Part shown: piece after piece, positions 14,767 to 22,750 of the stretch
How the letters are laid out: each line of letters starts with the position of its first letter
Position numbering within the stretch: position 1 is the stretch's first letter
Assembly: GCA_032251435.1 (NCBI GenBank)
Contig: JAVVEH010000053.1
Coordinates: 1 to 25,871 of the forward strand
DNA length: 25,871 nucleotides
Source: JAVVEH01 sp032251435
Lineage (GTDB): Bacteria > Verrucomicrobiota > Lentisphaeria > Oligosphaerales > MVZH01
Direction: 5' to 3'
Notes under the pieces: model-generated
Database searches by the model: none
Told to the model about the DNA's origin: nothing
The model's input: only the letters and a program-made list of their open reading frames with translations
Program-made: the position numbers and the translations under genes

Positions 14767-15219
14767 CTACTCTTCCCGCTTGATCAGGGCCATGACGTCA
14801 TCCACGCTCCCCGCGTCACGTATTTTGCCGGTGAAACCAGGCACTGAAAAAAGACGGGAAATTTCCGCCAGAGCTTCAATGTGCGGACCCGGATTGCCCA
14901 ACTCGGCGAAAACCATCAAAATAACATGAACAGGCTCGCCATCCAGAGAATCGTAGTCAATACCTTCGGCGGAGGTGCCCAAAGCCACCATCAGCCCCTT
15001 TGCCTCTTCAATCTTGCCATGCGGAATCGCCAGCCAGCGGGCGATGCCAGTGCTCATTTTCGCTTCCCGTTCAAAAATGGCCTCGAGAGCGGTGTCACGA
15101 TCCTGGATCATGCCCGCGTCGACAAATAGTTGCACCATCTCCTCAAAGACTTCTTCTTTTTCCTCACTCCGCAACCCGACTCGCACCAATTCCGGTTTCA
15201 ATACATCCGATAACTTCAT
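14767..15219 (-). CDS. PTS EIIA type-2 (PtsN/fructose-like) domain protein
   Basis: A 150-residue stand-alone EIIA domain of the fructose/mannitol/nitrogen class. The phosphoacceptor is His67 in STGIARWLAIPHGK, and a second conserved histidine is in GNPGPHIEALAEISRLF. The usual TGIG-x-G-IAIPHG is changed to TGIARWLAIPHG next to the active site. I chose ATG 15219 (MKLSDVLKPELV) because AGGG lies eight bases upstream and the family starts this way; the frame stays open to 15246. There are no EI, HPr, EIIB or EIIC genes in the window. It leads the ATPase operon, three bases before the H/G subunit gene, so a regulatory role on the ATPase is plausible but inferred. Confidence 0.87.
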   Translation of the reverse strand: MKLSDVLKPELVRVGLRSEEKEEVFEEMVQLFVDAGMIQDRDTALEAIFEREAKMSTGIARWLAIPHGKIEEAKGLMVALGTSAEGIDYDSLDGEPVHVILMVFAELGNPGPHIEALAEISRLFSVPGFTGKIRDAGSVDDVMALIKREE

Positions 15220-15517
15220 TATGCCATCCCTGAGTGACCTTGTCATGCGCTTCGTTTATTAAAAAAAGGCGCCGAACCGCTGATGGAGTCGCATCCTCTC
15301 CGAACGCTCAAAAGCGCGCTTTCAGCAAGTGTTCAGCCATCGTTTTTAGAAAAACAGACCCAACCGCATACTTTACTACGGTCTTCCGGGTAATCCACAC
15401 CAAACCCTGAAAAGATTAGATACCAAAGCGGAAAAACAGATTGCCTCACCTTTCAGGCCGCCGCCGTCATCTTTCATGTCTCAGCCATCTTCCTCCCGCC
15501 GTTTCTCATCTTTTGAG
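15220..15517 (-). other. 298-base leader region of the ATPase operon
   Basis: This gap holds the upstream region of the IIA gene and the 3' end of the UroD-family transcript. I see no convincing -35/-10 pair. On the minus strand a T7 run (15265-15259) follows GGCGCC about 40 bases before the IIA start. GGAG/CTCC arms lie just upstream of it, so an attenuator-like fold is possible but not clear. A 33-codon frame (MKDDGGGLKGE...) occurs here without a well-spaced ribosome binding site. Confidence 0.4.
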
Positions 15518-16687
15518 TCATCCCCCCAACTCCACACACCGTTTTCGGTAATGCAGGTAATTATCCAGAGAGACTTCCTCGGGCACACCGTGATCACAGG
15601 TGGGAATAAATCCCCCCCGCGCCCGCATCACGGGGAGAATCCGTTCCAACTCTTTATCAATGGCCGCTTTCGATGAGGCTAATATCCGCTTGTCAATCCC
15701 CCCGAAAATGACCAGATCCGGGTAGGTCTCGCCGATTTTCACCACGTCACATCCGGAGGCCACCTCAAAAGGACTCATCACATCCATGCCGATCTCCTGG
15801 TAGACAGGAATCACCGGATCGGCAAAGCCGTCGGTGTCGATCTGGATATACAAATGCCGGCGCGGATCCAGTTGCCGGGCTCGAAGATTAGTCAGCAGTT
15901 GCTGGTAATAAGGGAACAGGAACTCACGCATCATATCCGGACTGATCAGAGGACCGTGATTGAAGCAAATGTCCTCGGCGAAGAAAATTTCATCGAGCGT
16001 AAGAACTTTTTGGTGTCTGGCAATGACGGTGTCCGCTAGGTCGAACCAGGTTTTCATACAGTCGTGAATCAGGTCGGGGGCATCATAGACCATATAGAGC
16101 ACCCCTTCCGGCCCGATCAAACTACGCAGATACATGTAGCCGCCAATCAGTCCCTGGCTGATCATTTTTCCTTCGGCCGCGGCTTCCTTGCCCTTGCTTA
16201 AGCGGTCTTCCATACCATCAAAGCGGTCAGGACCGTCAATCGTTAACCGCCATTTGACATTTTCCTCCCACGTTTTCCAATCCTTGACAGGGTGGTCAAC
16301 ATATTCTGGCATAAAGCCATTACGGCGCCCTTTAAAATACAACACATGCCGTCCGGCGTGATCCTGAACAATCTCCGTATCGCCCCGGTCTTCAATGACC
16401 TTTTCTTCAAACTGGGGGAAAAAGGCGGCTTCGCACCAACCGAGGCGCCCCAGCCCGAAACTGCCCGGAGGATCGTAACAAAACAGTTCCGCACGGTTGA
16501 CTTCGGGATCCAGACCCTGTTCGTACCAACGCTCAAGACAATAAAACCCGAATTCCCGCCGGAAGAGCGGAGCGCCCGGGACCCGGGCGTACGTGTCGCG
16601 CAATTTCCGCGCCGGCATTGTCATTAAATCCCGCGGGAGAAGAGCGTGAACGCCGTCATGTTTTTCAGTTGATTCAGTCATGTCCAT
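15518..16687 (-). CDS. uroporphyrinogen decarboxylase (URO-D) family protein
   Basis: A 389-residue TIM-barrel protein of the UroD/MtaA superfamily. GLIGGYMYLRSLIGPEGVLYMVYDAPDLIHDCM, the ISPDMMREFLFPYYQQLL helix and the metal-site-like region QIDTDGFADPVIPVYQEIGMDVMSPFE are typical. So are VIFGGIDKRILASSK and GGFIPTCDHGVPEEV. The N-terminal arginine-rich substrate motif of heme-pathway HemE is not evident. This branch, common in PVC and other anaerobes, is therefore more likely a corrinoid or one-carbon methyltransferase-like enzyme of unknown substrate. The start ATG 16687 has AAAGG eight bases upstream. It is 165 bases downstream of the GHL10 gene on the same strand, with no clear promoter between. 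Confidence 0.85.
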   Translation of the reverse strand: MDMTESTEKHDGVHALLPRDLMTMPARKLRDTYARVPGAPLFRREFGFYCLERWYEQGLDPEVNRAELFCYDPPGSFGLGRLGWCEAAFFPQFEEKVIEDRGDTEIVQDHAGRHVLYFKGRRNGFMPEYVDHPVKDWKTWEENVKWRLTIDGPDRFDGMEDRLSKGKEAAAEGKMISQGLIGGYMYLRSLIGPEGVLYMVYDAPDLIHDCMKTWFDLADTVIARHQKVLTLDEIFFAEDICFNHGPLISPDMMREFLFPYYQQLLTNLRARQLDPRRHLYIQIDTDGFADPVIPVYQEIGMDVMSPFEVASGCDVVKIGETYPDLVIFGGIDKRILASSKAAIDKELERILPVMRARGGFIPTCDHGVPEEVSLDNYLHYRKRCVELGG

Positions 16688-16852
16688 TGCGGAAACCTTT
16701 CTATAAAAAAATCAGGTGATGTCCAAAAAATAACCCGGTCACCCCAATTACTCACACACTCACGCGCCTGCGGATCCAACCCAAATCCAACTCCCGCCGG
16801 ATTTTCCCCATGCGGAACACACGGGCAAGACGCCATCCGTCCACCCTGGCGA

Positions 16853-19297
16853 TCATTTTGTCAAGCCTTTGCCAAGATCGACAAACGGGCCAAGCGCCTC
16901 TTGCCGGTTAAATTCAAAAATCATAAATCCCCCCGTTTTATTGCGCCGGGTCACGCCGATTTGTTTTACCAGCTCAATGCTGTCAAAATGGTCCGCGGAC
17001 AGGCCCAGGCCGGGATAAACGGGAATCCGTTTTTGAGCCGCTCCCAGTTGCCGGGTCACCACATGTTCCAAGTGTGAGCTGTCCGGCGTGTAATTCATGG
17101 GACAGACAAAATCCACGTAGCCCAGCCGCGCCCAGGCCGGCCAATCCTGCGCCACCGAGCGCCGCGCCGTCGCGGAGTCCGCGAAAACGGCCGCGGAAAT
17201 CTTCGCGGCGGGACGGACACGGGCGCGGAGAGCCGCCACATCCCGCACGAACGCGGTAATCACCCCCGCCCGGAAATTGATCCACTCGCCGGCGCGCGCC
17301 CCGCCGGGCGACACATCCTTTGGCCACTCCTCCACCCGCGCGTTCGTATGGCGTTCAAAAGCGTCCCGACACTGAGGACAAAAACAATACTGGCTGCCAG
17401 GCAGACGGATAAAATCCAAATGCAGGCCATCCACCGGATAGGTTCGCAATAGTTCATCGGCCACCCCCAGCATCTGAGCCCGGTTCGCCGGATGTGTCGG
17501 GCACAGCCACTCTTGGTTCACCGCCCCGGAAGGTGATTGCTGTAATCGGCCCGCCGCCCGCAACTGGCGGATTGATTCCGCGGAAATCGTGTCGTCCAAC
17601 CGGAAACACACCAGCCACGGATGACACTCCAACCCATATTTCCGGGTGGCGGCGAGGCATTCTTTCAAATAATCCCGGCCCGCGTCCACACTGGGAGGCG
17701 GGTTCAACCGCTGGGACGGATACCAGGCCTCGGAGGCGTTAGCCACATTGGGCATGACCGCCGTGAACCCCGCCGCCCGCAGGCGGCGGGCGCTTTCATC
17801 CCAAGTCCACCCGCTCACCCCGTACCCTCGATGACACCAGACCCCGCGGAATTCGCCCGCCGCGGACGGCTGAACAAGAAAAAACGCCTCACGGACATGC
17901 GTTTCGGCCGCCCGAAAATAGTCTAACGCCCGTCCGTTGTCTCCCTCGGCCAGCCGCCGCAGCCCCTGGTCTTTAAAGCCCCGGGCGAATGTCACCCGTT
18001 TGACCGCTTCGCTATGTCCCTTCCGCTTCGCCACGCCATCCAGCCATTCCGCCGCCGCCTCGAAGCCGGCGGGATGAATGTCCCGGCCCAATCCGTTCAA
18101 TTGTCTCACCGCCGCCGCCCGCCAGACACCCGGATACACATGCCCGGTCATCGCCAGTAACAACTTGCCTCCGCTTCCCGCGTCGTTATTGCGTAAAATA
18201 TGCGACATCCAGACCGCCCGTTCGCCAGCCACAATCGCCGGGCAGGCGGATATGTCTCCCCGCTTGTTCGTCCATTGAGCCGCCACCCGGGCTTTACCGG
18301 CGGCCGGTGTCAACACAAGGGTGTTCCAAGACGTTTGCGGCATCCGCGCGGGGGCGCCCGTCAACCCCTCGCCAACCAGGGCCACGCCCTCCAGTCCGCC
18401 ATCGATTTTCGCGGCGGGCAACCAGCCGGTCACGTGGATACCCGTGAGCGACCGCAACGCCTCCGGCACGGTGTGAAATCCCGCCACGCCGCCCCCGCGG
18501 ATGTAAAATTGAGCCAGGGCGTTTTCAAACGCGGGGGGCGAGGAAGGGTTGTAAGGTAGAATCACCGCCTTCACCCCGGCGGGAATTCCCTCGGTCAAAT
18601 CCACATCTTCCATGAAAGAAGGTGTCACGCCATTGGCCCGCAACAGCGCGGCCGCCTGCTTCGCCTGACGGGTGACCAAGCCGATCTCCCCCGCGCTTTC
18701 CCCCGCCAAAACGGCGGTGCCCCGGGCGATCAACACATCCAGAGGAGCGTCCAAAAACGCCGGCGAACTCACGTCAAACGCGGTATTGGACGGCGCGCTG
18801 GCCCAGGCGCAGACCCGGATTTTCTCAATGCGCCGCCAGCCGGCTGGTGTCCCCTCCACGCCGGTATCGGACTTGAGTAATTCAACGGTTTCCCAGCGGC
18901 CAGTCCCCTTAATGGAGAACTCCGACCGGTACCACCCGTCTCCACTCTTGAAGTAACAGGCGAAATAACTGACCGGAACCGGATTGTCACACCGCACGTT
19001 CAACCGGATTCCCCGCCCGCGGCGCAAATCCAGGCGGACAGGTAAATCCCACCCCGCCCGGGTGGCGCCATTGACGAAGCGGCACGGTTGCCGCAGAAAA
19101 GCGATGCCGCTCTCCATCAAGGGGACCGGATGTTCCCGTGTGCCCGTGATCGCTGTCGCCAGCGGCCGGTCGTCCCGCCGGGCGTGCAAGTCAAATAAAT
19201 CCGCCGATACCGCGAACGCGGCGAAACAGACGAGACCCACCAGACAACGGCGCGCGCTTCCTGAAAAAACCAATGCCTGTTGCACGTGTTCTACCAT
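16853..19297 (-). CDS. exported GHL10-type glycoside-hydrolase-like protein, multidomain
   Basis: An 814-residue exported protein. An N-terminal hydrophobic stretch (CLVGLVCFAAFAVSA, about 19-33) serves as signal or anchor. A beta-sandwich-like region (about 60-185) resembles a carbohydrate-binding module. Residues of about 190-400 have an alpha/beta pattern like a class-I amidotransferase/ThuA-like domain (VKAVILPYNP, YIRGGGVAGFH). The last 330 residues are a GHL10 (DUF187-type) TIM barrel beginning EFRGVWCHRGYGVSGW, with DGLHLDFIRLPGSQYCFCPQC and DFVCPMNYTPDSSHL. It probably acts on a polysaccharide outside the cytoplasm; the substrate is unknown. ATG 19297 has AGGG seven bases upstream. 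It lies 38 bases after the epimerase gene, so the two are probably co-transcribed. Confidence 0.85.
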   Translation of the reverse strand: MVEHVQQALVFSGSARRCLVGLVCFAAFAVSADLFDLHARRDDRPLATAITGTREHPVPLMESGIAFLRQPCRFVNGATRAGWDLPVRLDLRRGRGIRLNVRCDNPVPVSYFACYFKSGDGWYRSEFSIKGTGRWETVELLKSDTGVEGTPAGWRRIEKIRVCAWASAPSNTAFDVSSPAFLDAPLDVLIARGTAVLAGESAGEIGLVTRQAKQAAALLRANGVTPSFMEDVDLTEGIPAGVKAVILPYNPSSPPAFENALAQFYIRGGGVAGFHTVPEALRSLTGIHVTGWLPAAKIDGGLEGVALVGEGLTGAPARMPQTSWNTLVLTPAAGKARVAAQWTNKRGDISACPAIVAGERAVWMSHILRNNDAGSGGKLLLAMTGHVYPGVWRAAAVRQLNGLGRDIHPAGFEAAAEWLDGVAKRKGHSEAVKRVTFARGFKDQGLRRLAEGDNGRALDYFRAAETHVREAFFLVQPSAAGEFRGVWCHRGYGVSGWTWDESARRLRAAGFTAVMPNVANASEAWYPSQRLNPPPSVDAGRDYLKECLAATRKYGLECHPWLVCFRLDDTISAESIRQLRAAGRLQQSPSGAVNQEWLCPTHPANRAQMLGVADELLRTYPVDGLHLDFIRLPGSQYCFCPQCRDAFERHTNARVEEWPKDVSPGGARAGEWINFRAGVITAFVRDVAALRARVRPAAKISAAVFADSATARRSVAQDWPAWARLGYVDFVCPMNYTPDSSHLEHVVTRQLGAAQKRIPVYPGLGLSADHFDSIELVKQIGVTRRNKTGGFMIFEFNRQEALGPFVDLGKGLTK

Positions 19298-19335
19298 GCC
19301 TGTTCCCTGTCATCAAACACCCGTCACCGCCAAAA

Positions 19336-20307
19336 TCATTCCTTTATCACGACTTTCAACGACTTCTGGCTAACCTGCCGCAGGCTTTCCACCAGCGCCC
19401 CCAAACCCTCCCGCAAAGAAAACACGGGGGTGTAATTCAACAACTCTTTAGCCCGCGTGATGTCCGCCAGAGAATGCCGGACATCGCCGGCCCGGACCGG
19501 AGCGAAACGCGTCGCGAAAGGATGCGGAAACATCTGTCCCAAAGCGTCCAGCAAATCCAGCAAGGATGTGGACCGTCCCGTGGCGATATTGATCACCTCA
19601 CCCTGTCCGACGGCGTCCGACATCGCCGCCAGCCAGTTCGCCCGGGCCACATCCTTCACATAGACAAAATCCCGGGTTTGCCCGCCGTCGCCAAACACCG
19701 TCGGATCCTCGCCCCGGGCGAGCGTGTCGGTGAACTTGGAAATCACTCCGGAGTACATCGACGAGGGATCCTGCCGGGGGCCGTACACATTGAAATAGCG
19801 CAGCGACACCGTCTCCACGCCATACAGCTTCGCGAACAGAGACATATAATATTCGCCCCCCACCTTCGCCAGCGCGTAAGGCGACTCCGGTTCTGGCCGC
19901 ATGGTTTCCCGCTTGGGCACCTCGGAATTGTCCCCATAGGCCGCCGCGCTGGCCGCGAACATCACCCGTCTCACGCCCGCGTCACGGGCCGCCGTCAACA
20001 CGTTCAACGTCCCGTTCAAATTAATGTCATGATTTAACCCGGGATCATCCACGGACTCAAAAACAGACACCAAAGCCGCTTCATGAAACACATAATCCAC
20101 GCCTCCCATGGCCGCCGCCAGCCCCGCCGCGTCACGGATATCCCCCACCACCAAGTCAACCCGGCAATCCGTGAGATCCACATTTTCCCTATGGCCCGAT
20201 CGAAGATTGTCGTAAATAACAACCGACGCGTCCGCGTCCCGCGCTAAAATTTCCTCGGCAATGTGTGACCCGATAAACCCGCACCCGCCTGTGATGAGAT
20301 ATTTCAT
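19336..20307 (-). CDS. NAD-dependent sugar-nucleotide epimerase (GalE/WbpP-like extended SDR)
   Basis: A 323-residue extended short-chain dehydrogenase. The Rossmann motif GGCGFIGSHIAEEI is at the N terminus, and VVIYDNLRSG supplies the NAD-ribose Asp. HEAALVSV is followed by FAASAAAYGD (catalytic Ser position) and SPYALAKVGGEYY (Tyr-x3-Lys). RYFNVYGPRQDPSSMYSGVISKF and GGQTRDFVYVKDVA complete the pattern. This fits UDP-hexose 4-epimerases, closer to the WbpP/Gne style (UDP-GlcNAc or UDP-glucose 4-epimerase), but the substrate cannot be fixed. I start at ATG 20307 because the dinucleotide motif must lie near the N terminus; upstream sequence contains a palindrome and repeats. It supplies activated sugars for envelope glycans and precedes the GHL10 gene. 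Confidence 0.9.
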   Translation of the reverse strand: MKYLITGGCGFIGSHIAEEILARDADASVVIYDNLRSGHRENVDLTDCRVDLVVGDIRDAAGLAAAMGGVDYVFHEAALVSVFESVDDPGLNHDINLNGTLNVLTAARDAGVRRVMFAASAAAYGDNSEVPKRETMRPEPESPYALAKVGGEYYMSLFAKLYGVETVSLRYFNVYGPRQDPSSMYSGVISKFTDTLARGEDPTVFGDGGQTRDFVYVKDVARANWLAAMSDAVGQGEVINIATGRSTSLLDLLDALGQMFPHPFATRFAPVRAGDVRHSLADITRAKELLNYTPVFSLREGLGALVESLRQVSQKSLKVVIKE

Positions 20308-20357
20308 ACGTCCGCTTTTCAGTAAAACAACCACACTAAAGATAAAAGTCTGAACAT

Positions 20358-20374
20358 ATCCCCCCGCGGGGGAT
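20358..20374. repeat. GC-rich inverted repeat between CvfB-like and epimerase genes
   Basis: ATCCCCC-CGC-GGGGGAT is a perfect seven-pair stem with a three-base loop. No T run follows directly on either strand, though TTTTATC occurs about 15 bases later on the minus strand. It may be a terminator-like or mRNA-stabilising hairpin after the CvfB-like gene. Confidence 0.5.
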
Positions 20375-20451
20375 CCGTCTACGCCATTTGTGGCTCTTCT
20401 GAGACAAGGGCCGCGGAGACTGCCCAATCCAGGAGATGTCCTCCAACGCCT

Positions 20452-20499
20452 GTCACCCTGTCACGCTGTCACGCTGTCACCCTGTCACGCTGTCACGCT
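20452..20499. repeat. 8-bp tandem repeat, six copies
   Basis: The units are GTCACCCT, GTCACGCT, GTCACGCT, GTCACCCT, GTCACGCT and GTCACGCT, with no interruptions. The CCCT-CGCT-CGCT order repeats, so the array probably grew by a 24-bp block duplication. It ends three bases before the CvfB-like stop codon, in the untranslated gap. Confidence 0.95.
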
Positions 20500-20502
20500 T
20501 GA

Positions 20503-21357
20503 TCAATCGGCGGGCTTCACCAGGTGAATCCCGCGGTCATCGACGGTGATGATCCGGCCTTTATAGAGCGCCCCGATCAGTTTTTTAAAGGCTTTTTTGC
20601 TCATGCCGAAATGCTCCTGGATGAGTTCCGGGTCGCTTTTGGCGTTACAGGGAAGAAATCCGCCGGCCTTTTTCAGCGTCTCGACAATCACGGGTGTCAA
20701 GTTGATTAGGTCATCATACCCTTGCGGGGACAGGGAGAGGTCAATCTTGCCGTCGGGGCGAATGCCGGCGACATAGCCGGTCAGACGGTCTCCCCGGCGG
20801 ATATTCCGATGCCCTTGATCTTCGTAAAGCAAGCCGGAAAAACGATTGTTGACCACCGCTTTATACCCAAGATCGGACCGATCCCAGATCAGCAGCTCCA
20901 CCGCGTCGCCCCGGGAAAGTCCTTCGGCCCGCTCCTCGAGAAACCGCTGTAGTTTAGCCAGGCCGATGACCCGGCCGGACACCTCATCCAAGGAGATGTA
21001 AACCACATACCGCTGGCCCTCACGCATGGGACCGGCCTGGCACATTCTGGGAACAAACAGGTCTTTGTCCAATCCCCAGTCCAAAAAAGCGCCGAACGAC
21101 GTCACCTTGACACAGGTCAAAGAAGCGAACTCGCCGACCATGCCATAGGGCTGTTGGGTTGTTGCGACGAGCCGGTCTTCGGAATCGGTGTAAATAAAAA
21201 CGGCCAGACAGTCCCCCGCCGCGGCGTCCGCGGGAACAAACTTGCCCGGCAACAGCACCTCACCGTCCTCACCCCAGGCCAGATACGCCCCGGGAGATGA
21301 AAACCGGGTGATCGTCAACGTGTTGCGGCGGCCAATGTCAAACACCTGACACTCCAT
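20503..21357 (-). CDS. S1 RNA-binding protein, CvfB family
   Basis: A 284-residue CvfB/YitL-like RNA-binding protein. It has an N-terminal OB-fold segment (LTITRFSSPGAYLAWG-like), a second S1 repeat (VTSFGAFLDWGLDKDLFVP), a third S1-like region (AVVNNRFSGLLYEDQ to GRIRPDGKIDLSL-like sequence) and a C-terminal winged helix (FGMSKKAFKKLIGALYKGRI). The family influences virulence and RNA metabolism in firmicutes; its molecular role here is unknown. The ATG at 21357 has no clear ribosome binding site. A TATAGT -10-like box lies about 30 bases upstream without a good -35. It is divergent from rplM. Confidence 0.88.
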   Translation of the reverse strand: MECQVFDIGRRNTLTITRFSSPGAYLAWGEDGEVLLPGKFVPADAAAGDCLAVFIYTDSEDRLVATTQQPYGMVGEFASLTCVKVTSFGAFLDWGLDKDLFVPRMCQAGPMREGQRYVVYISLDEVSGRVIGLAKLQRFLEERAEGLSRGDAVELLIWDRSDLGYKAVVNNRFSGLLYEDQGHRNIRRGDRLTGYVAGIRPDGKIDLSLSPQGYDDLINLTPVIVETLKKAGGFLPCNAKSDPELIQEHFGMSKKAFKKLIGALYKGRIITVDDRGIHLVKPAD

Positions 21358-21494
21358 GATTAAGCGATTGATTCACGTGGATTACTATACCGCTTCTTAC
21401 GGAAAAAGAAGGTCGGCGCGCGATGTCATTCACCCGCCGAGTGGACTGATTTATGGATCTGTGTGAATTTTCCGGAAAAACCGTTTGCCATGTG

Positions 21495-21522
21495 TTGACA
21501 GTCCGTGTTTCGATAGTAAGTT
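21495..21522 (+). promoter_or_regulatory. promoter candidate for rplM-rpsI
   Basis: A perfect -35 box TTGACA (21495-21500) is followed after 16 bases by TAAGTT (21517-21522, 3 of 6), or after 18 bases by AGTTAT. It is 58 bases upstream of the rplM start, a normal leader length. Confidence 0.5.
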
Positions 21523-21579
21523 ATCCTTCTGTTTGTGCGAAAAACAAGTAATCTCTCCGACATTGCGGTAAAAAATACC

Positions 21580-22008
21580 ATGAAAACATTTATTCCCAAC
21601 GAAGAAACTCTGGATCGTAAATGGATCCTGATTGACGCTGATGGCCAGGTTCTGGGCCGCTTGGCTGTCAAAATCGCTAACATTTTGCGCGGCAAAGACA
21701 AGCCCTCGTTCACCCCCAATATGGATTGTGGTGACAATGTGGTGGTGATCAACGCCGAAAAGGTGGTGATGACCGGTCGTAAAGATGAGCGCAAAATATA
21801 TCAAGATTTCACCGGTCACATGGGCGGGTTGAAAGAATACACCGCCGAGGTGGTCCGGGAACGCCACCCTGAGAGGCTGATCAAAGACGCTGTCTGGGGC
21901 ATGTTGCCCAAAGGGCCCCTGGGGCGCCTGCAGTTGCGCAAAATGCGTGTCTACGCGGGTCCCGAGCACGATCAAGCCGCCCAGCAACCCGTCAAACGTG
22001 ATCTTTAA
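21580..22008 (+). CDS. rplM: 50S ribosomal protein L13
   Basis: A 142-residue L13, the usual length. Family signatures include DRKWILIDADGQVLGRLAVKIA near the N terminus, LRGKDKPSFTPNMDCGDNVVVINA-like sequence, and the C-terminal GMLPKGPLGR followed by RVYAGPEHDQAAQQP. L13 is an early-assembly 23S rRNA-binding protein. I chose ATG 21580 (MKTFIPN), since the earlier in-frame GTG at 21535 would add 15 residues not found in L13. It is followed 29 bases later by rpsI, the near-universal bacterial arrangement. Confidence 0.98.
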   Translation: MKTFIPNEETLDRKWILIDADGQVLGRLAVKIANILRGKDKPSFTPNMDCGDNVVVINAEKVVMTGRKDERKIYQDFTGHMGGLKEYTAEVVRERHPERLIKDAVWGMLPKGPLGRLQLRKMRVYAGPEHDQAAQQPVKRDL

Positions 22009-22037
22009 GCAAAACGTTCATTAAATAGTGGTGAATC

Positions 22038-22439
22038 ATGGCAAAGAAGAAGATTGAAGAAATTTGGGCGACAGGTCGGCGGAAAAGCGCCGCGGCCCGG
22101 GTCCGCATTAAGGCCGGCAAAGGCCTGTTGACCGTTAACAAACGGACCTTCGAAGATTATTTTCCGGATGCCGCCATCCGCAGCTACATCATGCAGCCCT
22201 TGGTGATCAGCGGCACCGCCGAAAGTTTTGATGTCGCCGCCAACATCAAAGGTGGCGGTACGGTCGGCCAGGCCGGGGCCTTCCGTCATGGTATCGCCCG
22301 CGCCCTGATCAACGCCAATCCTGAGTTGCGCTCGGTCTTAAAAGAAGCTGGCATGCTCACCCGTGACGCGCGTGTGAAAGAGCGTAAGAAATACGGTCAA
22401 CCCGGCGCCCGTAAGCGCTTCCAGTTCTCCAAGCGCTAA
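22038..22439 (+). CDS. rpsI: 30S ribosomal protein S9
   Basis: A 133-residue S9 with the standard features: ATGRRKSAAARVRI near the N terminus, GKGLLTVNKRTFEDYFP, GGTVGQAGAFRHGIARALI and the basic C-terminal tail KYGQPGARKRFQFSKR. The terminal SKR reaches the P-site tRNA. GTGGTGA lies a few bases before the ATG. It is the second gene of the rplM operon and is followed by a strong intrinsic terminator. Confidence 0.98.
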   Translation: MAKKKIEEIWATGRRKSAAARVRIKAGKGLLTVNKRTFEDYFPDAAIRSYIMQPLVISGTAESFDVAANIKGGGTVGQAGAFRHGIARALINANPELRSVLKEAGMLTRDARVKERKKYGQPGARKRFQFSKR

Positions 22440-22487
22440 TCCCCGCTGGACCCCGCGTGGTTTCACCGCGGTGGTTAGTTTCATCAG

Positions 22488-22519
22488 CCCGAACCGGTTC
22501 GTCCGGTTCGGGTTTTTTT
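22488..22519 (+). terminator. intrinsic terminator of rplM-rpsI
   Basis: CCCGAACCGG (22488-22497) and CCGGTTCGGG (22503-22512) form a perfect ten-pair stem with loop TTCGT, followed by seven T residues. It starts 49 bases after the rpsI stop codon. Confidence 0.96.
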
Positions 22520-22604
22520 CGTGGCCGCTGGATGAGTCGCCAACCGCGGCGGCGACCGGCGCCAGTCATCCCGGCCTTTTTAATCAACGCGGGCGTTAAA
22601 TCCA

Positions 22605-22632
22605 TTGCATTTGTGTGAAGGGGATTTACATT
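22605..22632 (+). promoter_or_regulatory. weak promoter candidate for the FGE-like/PQQ cassette
   Basis: TTGCAT (22605-22610, 3 of 6) and TACATT (22627-22632, 4 of 6) are separated by 16 bases. The stretch from the rpsI terminator to the next genes (22520-22750) otherwise shows no convincing gene or repeat. Confidence 0.3.
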
Positions 22633-22750
22633 CCCGGCAGTCCGCTCACACCGCCCCGCCGCGGTCCAGACCGTGACGGGTCTCTCATTCCGGAGGCCTC
22701 CGGCTCAATGATCCCCCGCGGAAACCGGGGAACGGGGCGGAAAACAGGCG

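Noticed and set aside
15380..15480. A 33-codon frame in the leader of the ATPase operon
   Set aside because: No well-spaced ribosome binding site and no resemblance to a known peptide; noted only in the leader entry.
20308..20427. A 40-residue N-terminal extension of the epimerase
   Set aside because: The Rossmann motif of this family begins within a few residues of the start; the extension covers an inverted repeat instead.
21451..21987. A 178-codon minus-strand frame
   Set aside because: It overlaps rplM completely; L13 conservation settles the coding strand.
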